A DNA stretch of 33,633 nucleotides, from positions 1 through 33,633 of the forward strand of contig JASLGG010000038.1 of the NCBI GenBank assembly GCA_030150265.1, read 5' to 3'. Made by a program: the position numbers and the translations under genes. The stretch is from Protaetiibacter sp. Its GTDB lineage: Bacteria; Actinomycetota; Actinomycetes; Actinomycetales; Microbacteriaceae. The notes under the pieces are model-generated. The model worked only from the letters and a program-made list of their open reading frames with translations. It was not told the DNA's origin and made no database searches. Shown one piece after another: positions 22,164 through 29,914 of this stretch (position 1 is the stretch's first letter; every line of letters starts with the position of its first letter).

Positions 22164-22811
22164 ATGGGAGAGGGAGCTCCGACGCGGATCGCGATCATCG
22201 CCGACATCGTGGGCTCGCGCGAGCTCGACGATCGGGACCGCGCGCAGCTCGAGCTCGAGCGGGCCTTCGCGCGCGCGGCCGAGGCGAGCGCGCTTCTCGA
22301 GCCGTTCCACCCGACCGTCGGCGACGAGTTCCAGGCGACGGCCGCCGACCTCCCGGCGGCGCTCGCCGCGACCCTCGCGGCGCGGCTCGCCTTTCCCGAC
22401 GGCATCGAGTGCCGCTTCGGCCTGGGCGAGGGCGACTCGCGCGCGGTCAGCAGCGGCCGCGCCGACGGCCTCCGCGACGGCTCGGCGTGGTGGCGCGCCC
22501 GCGACGCCGTCGAGGCCGCCCACCGCCGCATGGACGGCGGGCGCCAGGCAGTGCGCACCTGGTACCTCTCTGCGACGCCGGAGGCGGGCGACGCCCTCGT
22601 CAACGCCTACCTCGTCATGCGCGACCACGTGATCTCGCGCATGAAGCGCCTCGATCGCGAGCTGACGCTCGGACAGCTGGCGGGGCGCACCCAGGCCGAG
22701 CTGGCGCGCGAGCACGGCATCACGCAGTCGGCGGTGTCGCAGCGCCTCGAGCGCTCCGGCGGGTCGTCGCTCCTCACGACGGCCGCCCTGACGGGAGGTC
22801 TTCCGGGATGA
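22164..22811 (+). CDS. SatD-family protein with C-terminal HTH
   Basis: 215 aa from ATG 22164, which has GGAGGAGGGG about 8 nt upstream. An in-frame ATG at 22146 (221 aa) sits 7 nt after TAAAAT and would be a leaderless start. The N-terminal domain starts IAIIADIVGSRELDDRD and continues FHPTVGDEFQATAADLPAAL and RFGLGEGDSR, the SatD family pattern that resembles a nucleotide-cyclase-like fold. The C-terminus ends in a helix-turn-helix (RTQAELAREHGITQSAVSQR). It overlaps the following membrane gene by 4 nt. SatD family members have poorly defined functions in acid or stress tolerance and gene regulation. The pair separates cmk from der, which are adjacent in many relatives. Confidence 0.82.
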   Translation: MGEGAPTRIAIIADIVGSRELDDRDRAQLELERAFARAAEASALLEPFHPTVGDEFQATAADLPAALAATLAARLAFPDGIECRFGLGEGDSRAVSSGRADGLRDGSAWWRARDAVEAAHRRMDGGRQAVRTWYLSATPEAGDALVNAYLVMRDHVISRMKRLDRELTLGQLAGRTQAELAREHGITQSAVSQRLERSGGSSLLTTAALTGGLPG

Positions 22812-23662
22812 TCGAGTCCGCCGTGCTCCTGGCCGCGATCGGCGCGGCCGACCTCGCGCGCGCCCCCTTCGCCCGGCGCGGCCCGAGCATCGTCGCCGGG
22901 ATCATCGCGGGTCTCCTCGTGGATGCCGTGCTCGGCATCGCGGTGGCCGGAATCGCCGGGTGGGCGGTCGTCGTCGGCGCCGCGCTCCTCGTGCTCTGGG
23001 TGACGACCATGACCGCGCCCCCGGGTGCCGCGCCGCGGCGCATCTGGCCCGCGATCGTCGTGCTGCTGGCGGTGGGCGCGGCCTCGGTCGCGCTTCCCGC
23101 CGCGGCCGCCCCGCCAGCCGGGATCGCCGGCTGGTACGCGACGACCGCGCCGGGAGGCGCCGGAATCCCCTGGCCGACCGCCCTCGTGACGCTCGGCGTG
23201 CTGCTGTTCCTGCTGCGCAGCACCAACCTCCTCGTGCGCGCCGCGATCGGCTCGCGCGCGGCTGCCCGCCGCTCCGGGGAGCCGGATGCCGTCCGCCGTG
23301 CCGCGCTCGCATCCGGCGCCGAGGGCTGGCGCGTGCGGGTGGGCAGGCGTGCGGTCGCCGACGTCGAGCGGGTGGCCGCCGCGGGGTCCGCGGCGCCGCA
23401 GCTCGTGGGCGGGCGCGTGATCGGCCCCCTCGAGCGGCTGCTGCTCGTGGGGCTCGGGCTCGCCGGTGCGGCCGCCGTGATCGCGGCGCTCGTGGCGGCC
23501 AAGGGCGTCGTGCGGTTCCCCGAGATCTCGGCCGACCGCGGAACCGGCTCCAACGCCGAGACCTTCCTCGTCGGCAGCCTCACGAGCTGGGCCGTCGCGG
23601 CCGCCGGCGCCCTGCTCATCTGGGCGACGCTCCCCACGTCCGCGCTCCCAGCGTTCGGCTGA
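22808..23662 (+). CDS. Multipass membrane protein paired with SatD
   Basis: 284 aa. It has about six hydrophobic helices (IVAGIIAGLLVDAVLGIAVA, WAVVVGAALLVLWVTT, IVVLLAVGAASVALPAAA, ALVTLGVLLFLL, LLLVGLGLAGAAAVIAALVA, SWAVAAAGALLIWATL). The C-terminal AAKGVVRFPEIS followed by ETFLVGSLTSW resembles the conserved end of membrane proteins that accompany SatD in other bacteria (DUF3307/SatE-like). That match is from memory and moderately certain. The soluble loop at about 135-195 carries conserved-looking Arg residues. Translational coupling to SatD suggests a sensor-membrane partner system. Confidence 0.78.
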   Translation: MIESAVLLAAIGAADLARAPFARRGPSIVAGIIAGLLVDAVLGIAVAGIAGWAVVVGAALLVLWVTTMTAPPGAAPRRIWPAIVVLLAVGAASVALPAAAAPPAGIAGWYATTAPGGAGIPWPTALVTLGVLLFLLRSTNLLVRAAIGSRAAARRSGEPDAVRRAALASGAEGWRVRVGRRAVADVERVAAAGSAAPQLVGGRVIGPLERLLLVGLGLAGAAAVIAALVAAKGVVRFPEISADRGTGSNAETFLVGSLTSWAVAAAGALLIWATLPTSALPAFG

Positions 23663-23704
23663 CACAATAGGACGCTGCGCCCGCGCGCACGAGAAGGAGA
23701 GCGG

Positions 23705-25264
23705 ATGTCCCACACCGATCAGCCCGAGGAGACCCCAACGGGCCGCGTGGACGACGCCGTCGCCTTCCCGGAGGACATCGCCGACGTCGACCCGGCCCTC
23801 GTGGAGCGCCTCACCGAGCTCGACGACGAGGTCGCCGAGCAGCGCGCCGCCTCGCTGCGCGCCGGGCTCTCCGACTACGAGCTCGACGACGACGACCTCG
23901 AGCTGCTCGAGGGCGCCGAGGAGGGCATCGACGGCATCACCTATCTGCCGGCGCTGCCGGTGCTCGCGATCGTCGGACGGCCGAACGTCGGCAAGTCGGC
24001 GCTCGTCAACCGCATCCTGGGCCGCCGCGAGGCCGTCGTCGAGGACGTGCCGGGCGTCACGCGCGACCGCGTCTCCTACAAGTCCGAGTGGCTGGGGCGC
24101 CGCTTCACGGTCGTCGACACCGGCGGCTGGGAGCCGGATGCCGCGGGCATCAACGCCTCCGTCGCGGCCCAGGCGGAGGTCGCCGTCGACCTCGCCGATG
24201 CCGTGCTGTTCGTCGTCGACATCAACGTGGGGGCCACGGCCACCGACGAGCACGTCGTGCGGATGCTGCGCGCGGCCCGGAAGCCCGTCATCCTCGTCGC
24301 GAACAAGGCCGACGACGCGATCAAGGACCCGCAGGCCGCCGAGCTCTGGAGCCTCGGGCTGGGCGAGCCGTGGCCGGTGTCGGCGCTGCACGGCCGCGGG
24401 GTCGCCGACCTGCTCGACCACGTCATGACGGTGCTGCCGGAGGTGTCGGCGGTCGCCAAGCAGGAGGTCGGCGGACCGCGTCGCGTCGCGATCCTCGGCC
24501 GGCCGAACGTCGGCAAGAGCTCGCTGCTCAACAAGGCCGCCGGCGAGGAGCGCGTCGTCGTCAACGAGCTCGCGGGCACGACACGCGATCCGGTGGACGA
24601 GCAGATCGAGCTCGGCGGGCGCATCTGGACCTTCGTCGACACGGCCGGCATCCGCAAGCGCGTGCACCTGCAGCAGGGGGCCGACTTCTACGCCTCGCTG
24701 CGCACGGCCGCCGCCCTCGAGAAGGCGGAGGTCGCGGTCGTGGTGCTGGATGTCACCGAGCCGATCTCGACACAGGACCTGCGCATCATCGACCTCGTGC
24801 TCGAGTCGGGTCGCGCGCTCGTGCTCGCCTACAACAAGTGGGACCTGCTCGACGACGACCGCCGCCGCTACCTGGAGCGCGAGATCGAGCAGGATCTCGC
24901 CCACGTCACCTGGGCGCCGCGCGTCAACATCTCGGCGCGCACCGGTCGTCACCTCGAGAAGCTCGTGCCCGCGCTCGAGACGGCCCTCGAGAGCTGGGAC
25001 ACCCGCATCCCGACCGGCAAGTTCAACGCCCTCCTCGCCGAGCTCACGGCGGAGCACCCGCACCCGGTGCGCGGCGGCAAGCAGCCGCGCATCCTGTTCG
25101 GAACGCAGGCCGCGACCCGGCCGCCGACCTTCGTGCTCTTCACGACCGGCTTCCTCGACCCGCAGTACCGCCGCTTCATCCAGCGCCGCCTGCGCGAGGT
25201 GTACGGCTTCGTCGGCACGCCGGTCGTGGTGAACATGCGCGTTCGGGAGAAGCGCAAGCGCTAA
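23705..25264 (+). CDS. der: Ribosome biogenesis GTPase Der (EngA)
   Basis: 519 aa. Der has two tandem G domains: G1 of the first is GRPNVGKSALVNRI at about 91-104 and of the second GRPNVGKSSLLNKA at about 265. The C-terminal KH-like domain contains TRPPTFVLFTTGFLDPQYRR. It binds the 50S subunit during assembly. The first 80 residues are an acidic, probably disordered extension (DDDDLELLEGAEEG) seen in actinobacterial members. The ATG has GAAGGAGA 6 nt upstream. A CACAAT -10 candidate lies at 23663. Its stop overlaps the stop of the convergent MFS gene. Confidence 0.97.
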   Translation: MSHTDQPEETPTGRVDDAVAFPEDIADVDPALVERLTELDDEVAEQRAASLRAGLSDYELDDDDLELLEGAEEGIDGITYLPALPVLAIVGRPNVGKSALVNRILGRREAVVEDVPGVTRDRVSYKSEWLGRRFTVVDTGGWEPDAAGINASVAAQAEVAVDLADAVLFVVDINVGATATDEHVVRMLRAARKPVILVANKADDAIKDPQAAELWSLGLGEPWPVSALHGRGVADLLDHVMTVLPEVSAVAKQEVGGPRRVAILGRPNVGKSSLLNKAAGEERVVVNELAGTTRDPVDEQIELGGRIWTFVDTAGIRKRVHLQQGADFYASLRTAAALEKAEVAVVVLDVTEPISTQDLRIIDLVLESGRALVLAYNKWDLLDDDRRRYLEREIEQDLAHVTWAPRVNISARTGRHLEKLVPALETALESWDTRIPTGKFNALLAELTAEHPHPVRGGKQPRILFGTQAATRPPTFVLFTTGFLDPQYRRFIQRRLREVYGFVGTPVVVNMRVREKRKR

Positions 25265-26754
25265 GCCGCCGACGAGCCCTCCGCGAGCTCCGCCTCCACG
25301 AGTGTCGGCTCGTCGTGGCCGCGCCCGGGGAGGATGAGGCTCGCGAGCAGCGCGAGCACGGCGACGCCCGTGGCGACCCAGAAGGCGGCGTGGAAGGCAT
25401 CCGTCGCCCCCGCGGGCGTCGGGGCCCGGTCGAGCATCGTGGTGAGCACGACCGCGAGCACCGCGGTGCCGAAGGCGCCGCCGATCTGCTGGGAGATGCG
25501 CGAGATCATCGTCGCCTGGGGGATCTCGTCGTGCGAGAGCCCCGTCATCGACACCGTCATGAGCGGGATGAGCACGGTGCCGAGGCCGAGGCCGCGCACC
25601 ACGAGGACCGCGGAGAGCCAGAGGTTCGAGCTGGCGGCGTCCGCGAAGGCGAACGGCACGGTGCCGAGGGCGATGAGCGCGAATCCGATGGCCGTGAGCG
25701 CTCGCGGCCCGATCCGGTCGAGCAGCAGGCCGGCGGCGGGCCGCGCCGCGAGCGAGCCGACGCCCTGAGGGATGAGCAGCAGCGCGGCGGTGAGCACCGT
25801 CTCGCCGCGGAGCGTCTGCCAGTACAGCGGCAGCAGGAGCATCGCGCCGAACAGGGCGGCGCCGGCGAGCCACAGCACGATCGAGGCGCTCGCGAGGGTG
25901 CGGCGTCCGAGCAGCCGCAGCTGCACGACGGCGCGCTCCCCGCGGGCGAGCGACCAGAGGACGAAGCCGACGACGAGCAGGACGCCCGTGACGAGCGGCA
26001 GCAGCACCTCGGCGCTGCCGGCGCCGTCTCCGGTCTCGACGTTCGAGAGCCCGAGCAGCATGAGGGCGAGCCCGGGCGCGAGCAGCACGAGGCCCACGAG
26101 GTCGAGGCGCGCCCGGGTGCGCCGGGCCGAGTCGTCGGGCAGCCGCCACGCGGCGAGGGCGATGCCGACGAGCACGACCGGCACGTTGACGAGGAACAGC
26201 CACTGCCAGCTCAGCCGGTCGAGGATGACGCCGCCGAGGACGGGGCCGAGGATCGGGCCGAGCGCGACCGGCACCGTGACGATGGCCATCATCCGGCCCA
26301 TTCCCCGCATCCGTCCGCCCGCGGCCTGCACGGCGAGCGACTGCATGAGCGGGAACATGATGCCGCCGCCGAGGCCCTGCACGACGCGGAAGGCGATGAG
26401 GCTCTCGGCGTTCCAGGCGAAGGCGCACAGCACCGAGCCGAGCAGGAAGAGGGCGAGCGCGGCGATCCACAGCCGCTTGCCGCCGACGCGCGCCTGCGCC
26501 CATCCGGTGAGGGGGATCGCGACGGCGAGGGCGAGCAGGTAGCCGGTGGAGACCCACTGGATGGTCGACACGGGCACGTCGAACTCGCGGGCGAGCGTGT
26601 CGATCGCGATGGCGACGATCGTGGAGTCGAGGATCGCGGCGAAGCCGCCGACGATGAGCACCCAGGCGGTGCTGAGCACGCCCCGGGGGATGCCTTGGCC
26701 GACGGGCGCAGGGCCGACGGGCGCAGGGGCGGCGGGGGCGGAGGAGTCGGTCAT
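25261..26754 (-). CDS. DHA2-type MFS drug exporter (EmrB/QacA family)
   Basis: 497 aa, start chosen at ATG 26754 (MTDSSAPAAP) because an upstream start would read through the operator. About 14 transmembrane helices are visible. Motif A lies near GWAQARVGGKRLWIAALALF. The drug/H+ antiporter motif C lies in VALGPILGPVLGG. The family exports lipophilic or cationic drugs in exchange for protons. It is divergent from a TetR regulator across a 70-bp region with a palindromic operator, so it is very likely repressed by it. The TAG stop overlaps the der TAA stop tail-to-tail. Confidence 0.93.
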   Translation of the reverse strand: MTDSSAPAAPAPVGPAPVGQGIPRGVLSTAWVLIVGGFAAILDSTIVAIAIDTLAREFDVPVSTIQWVSTGYLLALAVAIPLTGWAQARVGGKRLWIAALALFLLGSVLCAFAWNAESLIAFRVVQGLGGGIMFPLMQSLAVQAAGGRMRGMGRMMAIVTVPVALGPILGPVLGGVILDRLSWQWLFLVNVPVVLVGIALAAWRLPDDSARRTRARLDLVGLVLLAPGLALMLLGLSNVETGDGAGSAEVLLPLVTGVLLVVGFVLWSLARGERAVVQLRLLGRRTLASASIVLWLAGAALFGAMLLLPLYWQTLRGETVLTAALLLIPQGVGSLAARPAAGLLLDRIGPRALTAIGFALIALGTVPFAFADAASSNLWLSAVLVVRGLGLGTVLIPLMTVSMTGLSHDEIPQATMISRISQQIGGAFGTAVLAVVLTTMLDRAPTPAGATDAFHAAFWVATGVAVLALLASLILPGRGHDEPTLVEAELAEGSSAA

Positions 26755-26784
26755 GGGGTCCAGACGGTCATAAGAGACGGATGT

Positions 26785-26820
26785 GTATCTTGGGAAGATA
26801 CGCCGATGCGATAAGATACG
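26785..26820. promoter_or_regulatory. TetR operator and divergent promoter region
   Basis: A perfect 17-bp palindrome GTATCTT-GGG-AAGATAC spans 26785..26801. A third half-site AAGATACG (26813..26820) repeats 26795..26802. It overlaps the regulator's -10 TAAGAT (26812..26817), which is 6 nt before its GTG. A -35-like TTGGGA (26790..26795) lies inside the palindrome. Binding would block the regulator promoter and probably the MFS promoter. Confidence 0.85.
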
Positions 26821-26823
26821 CAA

Positions 26824-27417
26824 GTGACTCTTGATGGGCCGGTGGCGAAGGCGACGCGTCGACGGGGCGCCGAGCTCGAGGACGCGATCCTCGACGCCGT
26901 CTGGCAGGAGATCACCGAACGCGGATACGGCGGCCTCAGCTACGAGGGCGTCGCCTCACGGGCGCACACGAGCCGCGCCGTGCTCTACCGCCGCTGGCCC
27001 ACGCGCGAGCAGCTCGTGCGCGCCACCATCCGGCATCTCGGTGCGCAGACGCCGCGCATCGACCCCGACACCGGGAGCCTGCGCGAGGACGTGCTCGCGC
27101 TGCTGCGCCACTCCAACGAGACGCGGCTCGGGATGTGGGTCGTGCTGAGCGTGCAGCTCGCCGGCTTCTACGCGGAGACGGGCGTGACCCCCGCGGAGCT
27201 CCGGCAGGAGCTCATCGGCGACCGCCCCTCCGCGCTGCGCGGGGTGCTCGCGCGCGCCGTGGAGCGCGGCGAGGCGCGCGCCGAGCTGCCGCCGCGCGTC
27301 GCCCGTGTGCCGTTCGACCTCTTCCGCTCCGAGGCGATCCTGCGCCTGGGTCCCGTCCCCGACGCCGAGCTGGTCTCGATCGTCGACGAGGTGTTCCTCC
27401 CGCTCGTCCGCCCCTGA
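26824..27417 (+). CDS. TetR-family repressor of the MFS exporter
   Basis: 197 aa from a leaderless GTG (TAAGAT at -12 to -7). The N-terminal HTH runs AELEDAILDAVWQEITERGY, YEGVASRAHTSRAVLYRRWP, TREQLVRATIRHLG. The C-terminal domain, which binds the inducer and forms the dimer, is Leu/Arg-rich and of the TetR_C family type found with the RxWPTRE pattern. It is divergently transcribed from the exporter. The operator overlapping its own -10 implies autoregulation. The inducer cannot be predicted. Confidence 0.93.
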   Translation: MTLDGPVAKATRRRGAELEDAILDAVWQEITERGYGGLSYEGVASRAHTSRAVLYRRWPTREQLVRATIRHLGAQTPRIDPDTGSLREDVLALLRHSNETRLGMWVVLSVQLAGFYAETGVTPAELRQELIGDRPSALRGVLARAVERGEARAELPPRVARVPFDLFRSEAILRLGPVPDAELVSIVDEVFLPLVRP

Positions 27418-27426
27418 CTCGCGAGA

Positions 27427-27786
27427 TCAGAGCTCGAGGGCGTCGTCCGCCTTCTTGACGTTGATGCGGGCCAGGGCGAGGTTCGACTTCGCCTTGTCGA
27501 GCACGAGGTAGATGAACACCTCGGGCGTCGAGGCGAGCGGCCGGATCACGTGGTACTGCGAGCTCAGCGTGATGAGGATGTCGTCGATCTGCTCGTCGAG
27601 GCCCAGGGACTTGATCGTCTTGAGCTTGGCGCGCACGACCTCGGTGTTGCCGGCGGCGGCGACGTCGAGGTCCAGCCCGCTCCCCGCGCGACCGAGCAGC
27701 ATCCCGGAGCTGCTGTCGACGAGAGCTGCGGTCATCGCGCCATCGGTGGTGAGGAGCGCGTCGAGGACGTCGGCGATGTTGGACAT
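27427..27786 (-). CDS. Roadblock/LC7-family protein (distal)
   Basis: 119 aa, MSNIADVLDALLTTDGAMTA at the start, with a GAAAGG ribosome site. It has the roadblock fold pattern of alternating strands and helices (AALVDSSSGMLLGRAGSGLD, DDILITLSSQYHVIRPLA, VFIYLVLDKAKSNLALAR). Such proteins act as partners or regulators of MglA-type GTPases. It is the third gene after the GTPase and a second roadblock protein, 50 nt downstream. It lacks the basic tail of the other copy. Confidence 0.87.
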   Translation of the reverse strand: MSNIADVLDALLTTDGAMTAALVDSSSGMLLGRAGSGLDLDVAAAGNTEVVRAKLKTIKSLGLDEQIDDILITLSSQYHVIRPLASTPEVFIYLVLDKAKSNLALARINVKKADDALEL

Positions 27787-27836
27787 GTGCTGCCTTTCTC
27801 TGGTTGGCGCCCGTCTCGAGCGAGAGCGTGGCGGGG

Positions 27837-28253
27837 TCATGCGGCCGGCCGGGTTCCGGCCTCGTGCGGCAGCCCCCGGAGCCTCTCGGTGGTGAGCCGG
27901 GAGATCGAGAGGGCCTTGCCGAGGGTCTCGTGGTGGTCGAACACGGCGGCGAGCACCATCGGGTGCTCGGGCACGCGCCGCTGGATGATGTGGCCGCTCT
28001 CGGCGGCGAGGATCACGAACTCGCTGTCGCCCATCGTGAGCTCGCGGGAGACGGCGTCCGCGAGCGCCTGCACGGAGCTCGACATGCTCGCGAGGCGGTC
28101 GTCGTGGTGCCCGGCGCTCGGCTGACTGGCGATCTCGAAGCCGTCGTCGGTCACGAGGGCGGCGTAGACGAGCGAGGAGCAGCTGTCCTTGAGCTCGAGC
28201 AGCGCCGCTCGGGCGTTCTCGATGACGACGGGGTCCTTCTGCGGGGCGGTCAT
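27837..28253 (-). CDS. Roadblock/LC7-family protein (proximal, CvnB-like)
   Basis: 138 aa, overlapping the GTPase stop by 4 nt. Roadblock motifs include YAALVTDDGFEIASQPSAGH, DDRLASMSSSVQALADAVSR and DSEFVILAAESGHIIQRRVP, similar to conservon CvnB proteins that likely modulate the GTPase. It is translationally coupled to the GTPase. No CvnA-type histidine kinase or CvnC (DUF742) is present beside it. Confidence 0.88.
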   Translation of the reverse strand: MTAPQKDPVVIENARAALLELKDSCSSLVYAALVTDDGFEIASQPSAGHHDDRLASMSSSVQALADAVSRELTMGDSEFVILAAESGHIIQRRVPEHPMVLAAVFDHHETLGKALSISRLTTERLRGLPHEAGTRPAA

Positions 28254-28810
28254 GCGATTCCTTCCGTCTCGACACGGCTCTCGAGCTCGATGGTCGACAC
28301 GAGGCTCATGAGCGCGAGACGCACCTCGGAGCGCTCGCGCGGATCGAGCGGGAACACCGGCACCACGCGCCCGGGTCGCGCCGCCGCGACCGCCGCGGCG
28401 TGCTCGGCCAGGGTCGGATGAGGCGCCCGCTCCATGCGGGTGACGCCGATGACCGCGCTCCCGCGCTCGAGCAGGCGCGAGAAGGCTCCGAGGTACTCCG
28501 CGACGTCGCCGATCGGGTCGGGGGAGGTGTTGTCGACCAGCAGCACCATGCCGAGCGCGCGATCCACGAGGATGCGCCACATGAACTCGAAGCGCCGCTG
28601 ACCGGGCAGCCCGTACAGCCGCAGCTTCTCCTCGTCGCTCACGAGGATCTCGCCGTAGTCGAGCGCGACGGTCGTGGTCTCCTTGTCGACGGCTCCGCGA
28701 TCGGTGTTGCCGGCCTCCGTCGAGACCACCTCGATGTCGCTCACGGCCCGGATGGCGGTGGTCTTGCCCGCGCCCATCGGCCCGGCGAACAGCACGACGT
28801 GCTCGCTCAT
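28250..28810 (-). CDS. Small GTPase of conservon type (CvnD/MglA-like)
   Basis: 186 aa. The P-loop is GPMGAGKTT (10-18). The switch II region LRLYGLPGQRRFEFMW matches CvnD/MglA-type GTPases. The base-recognition loop reads GVTRME in place of the canonical NKxD, as is common in this branch. The ATG has GGAAGG about 8 nt upstream. TAGGCT on the minus strand at 28845..28850 is a possible -10, giving a 27-nt leader. Together with the two roadblock proteins it forms a reduced conservon likely to act in signalling at the membrane; the signal is unknown. Confidence 0.9.
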   Translation of the reverse strand: MSEHVVLFAGPMGAGKTTAIRAVSDIEVVSTEAGNTDRGAVDKETTTVALDYGEILVSDEEKLRLYGLPGQRRFEFMWRILVDRALGMVLLVDNTSPDPIGDVAEYLGAFSRLLERGSAVIGVTRMERAPHPTLAEHAAAVAAARPGRVVPVFPLDPRERSEVRLALMSLVSTIELESRVETEGIA

Positions 28811-28868
28811 CGCGCGGCCCCTTCCTCGCGAGCTGTGTAGGGGGAGCCTATGAGTGGTGAACAGGTCT

Positions 28869-28905
28869 GTGCGCCCCATTGCGTGCCCCCAAAACGGGGG
28901 CGCAC
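28869..28905 (+). promoter_or_regulatory. Mutually exclusive hairpins upstream of ldh
   Basis: The 3' arm GGGGGCGCAC (28896..28905) can pair with GTGCGCCCC (28869..28877; 9 bp, 19-nt loop). Part of it can pair instead with GCCCCC (28885..28890; 6 bp, AAAAC loop). The structures exclude each other and lie 56-92 nt before the ldh ATG, in the divergent region with the GTPase gene. Confidence 0.4.
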
Positions 28906-28960
28906 CCCGCGCGGGACCTCCGACCTGGTGCACCGCGACGCGACGCGACAGGATCGGAGC

Positions 28961-29914
28961 ATGGCCGTCATCGAGAACGCGAAGCTGACCGTGATCGGCG
29001 CGGGGGCCGTGGGCACCTCGCTCGCCTACGCCGCCCTCATCCGCGAGTCGGCCCGGGAGGTGGCGCTCTACGACATCGACACCGCGCGGGTGGAGGCGGA
29101 GGTGCTCGACCTCGCGCACGGCACGCCGTTCACGGGCGCCTCGCGCATCACCGGCGGATCGGATCTCGCGGTGGTCGACGGATCGAACGTGGTGGTGGTC
29201 ACGGCGGGTGCCAAGCAGAAGCCGGGGCAGACGCGGCTCGAGCTCGCGGGCGTCAACGTCGGCATCATCCGCGAGCTTATGCCGGAGCTCGTCGAGCGGG
29301 CCCCGAACGCGGTGTTCGTGATCGTGTCGAATCCGTGCGACGTGCTCGCCGTGGCGGCGCATCGCTTCTCGGGCCTGCCGGCGTCGCGGGTGTTCGCCTC
29401 GGGCACCGTGCTCGACTCGGCGCGCCTGCGCTGGCTGCTCGCGGAGCGGCTCGGCGTGGCGGCGTCGAGCGCGCACGCCATGATCGTGGGCGAGCACGGC
29501 GACTCGGAGTTCGCGCTGTGGTCGCAGGCGCGCATCGGCCCGGTGCCGCTCGGGCACTGGGATGCCGGCCACGGTCCGCTGGCGCGCGCCGAGCTCGACC
29601 GCATCGCCGACGACGTGAAGAACGCCGCCTACGCGGTGATCGCGGGCAAGGGCGCCACCAACTACGCGATCGGCCTCTCGGGCGCGCGGATCGTGGAGGC
29701 GGTGCTGCGCGACGAGGGCGCGGTGCTGCCGGTGTCGAGCGTTCTCGACGGCTACCACGGCGTGACGGGGGTGGCCCTCTCGGTGCCGAGCGTCGTCGAC
29801 GCGACGGGCGTGCGGCGGGTGATCGACGTGCCGTTCGACGAGGACGAGCAGGAGCGGTTCGCGGCGTCGGCCGCGACCATCCGGCGCTCGCTCGAGGAGC
29901 TCGGGATCAGCTGA
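28961..29914 (+). CDS. ldh: L-lactate dehydrogenase
   Basis: 317 aa. It interconverts pyruvate and L-lactate with NADH. The nucleotide fold GAGAVGTSLAYAAL is at 13-26, with the NAD-selecting Asp in YDID. Q86 in the active-site loop (GAKQKPGQTR) is the residue that selects lactate over malate. SNPCDVLAV, D152 and the catalytic H179 in VGEHGDSEF are present. The ATG has AGGA at 28950..28953. The gene ends convergently with the metal ATPase gene, overlapping it by 8 nt. Confidence 0.96.
   Translation: MAVIENAKLTVIGAGAVGTSLAYAALIRESAREVALYDIDTARVEAEVLDLAHGTPFTGASRITGGSDLAVVDGSNVVVVTAGAKQKPGQTRLELAGVNVGIIRELMPELVERAPNAVFVIVSNPCDVLAVAAHRFSGLPASRVFASGTVLDSARLRWLLAERLGVAASSAHAMIVGEHGDSEFALWSQARIGPVPLGHWDAGHGPLARAELDRIADDVKNAAYAVIAGKGATNYAIGLSGARIVEAVLRDEGAVLPVSSVLDGYHGVTGVALSVPSVVDATGVRRVIDVPFDEDEQERFAASAATIRRSLEELGIS

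Noticed and set aside
22607..26557. Very long open frame on the minus strand across satD, der and the MFS gene
   Set aside because: It is a GC-skew shadow of genes on other frames: Arg/Pro/His/Ala-rich, no motif, and it runs antisense to der, which has full GTPase motifs.
24088..26814. 908-codon plus-strand open frame over der and the MFS gene
   Set aside because: Low-complexity Arg/Glu/His-rich translation antisense to a clear 14-helix transporter; a codon-position artefact of high GC.
27413..27430. Terminator between convergent tetR and roadblock genes
   Set aside because: CTGACTCGCGAGATCAG is a short, interrupted palindrome without a T tract; too weak to call.
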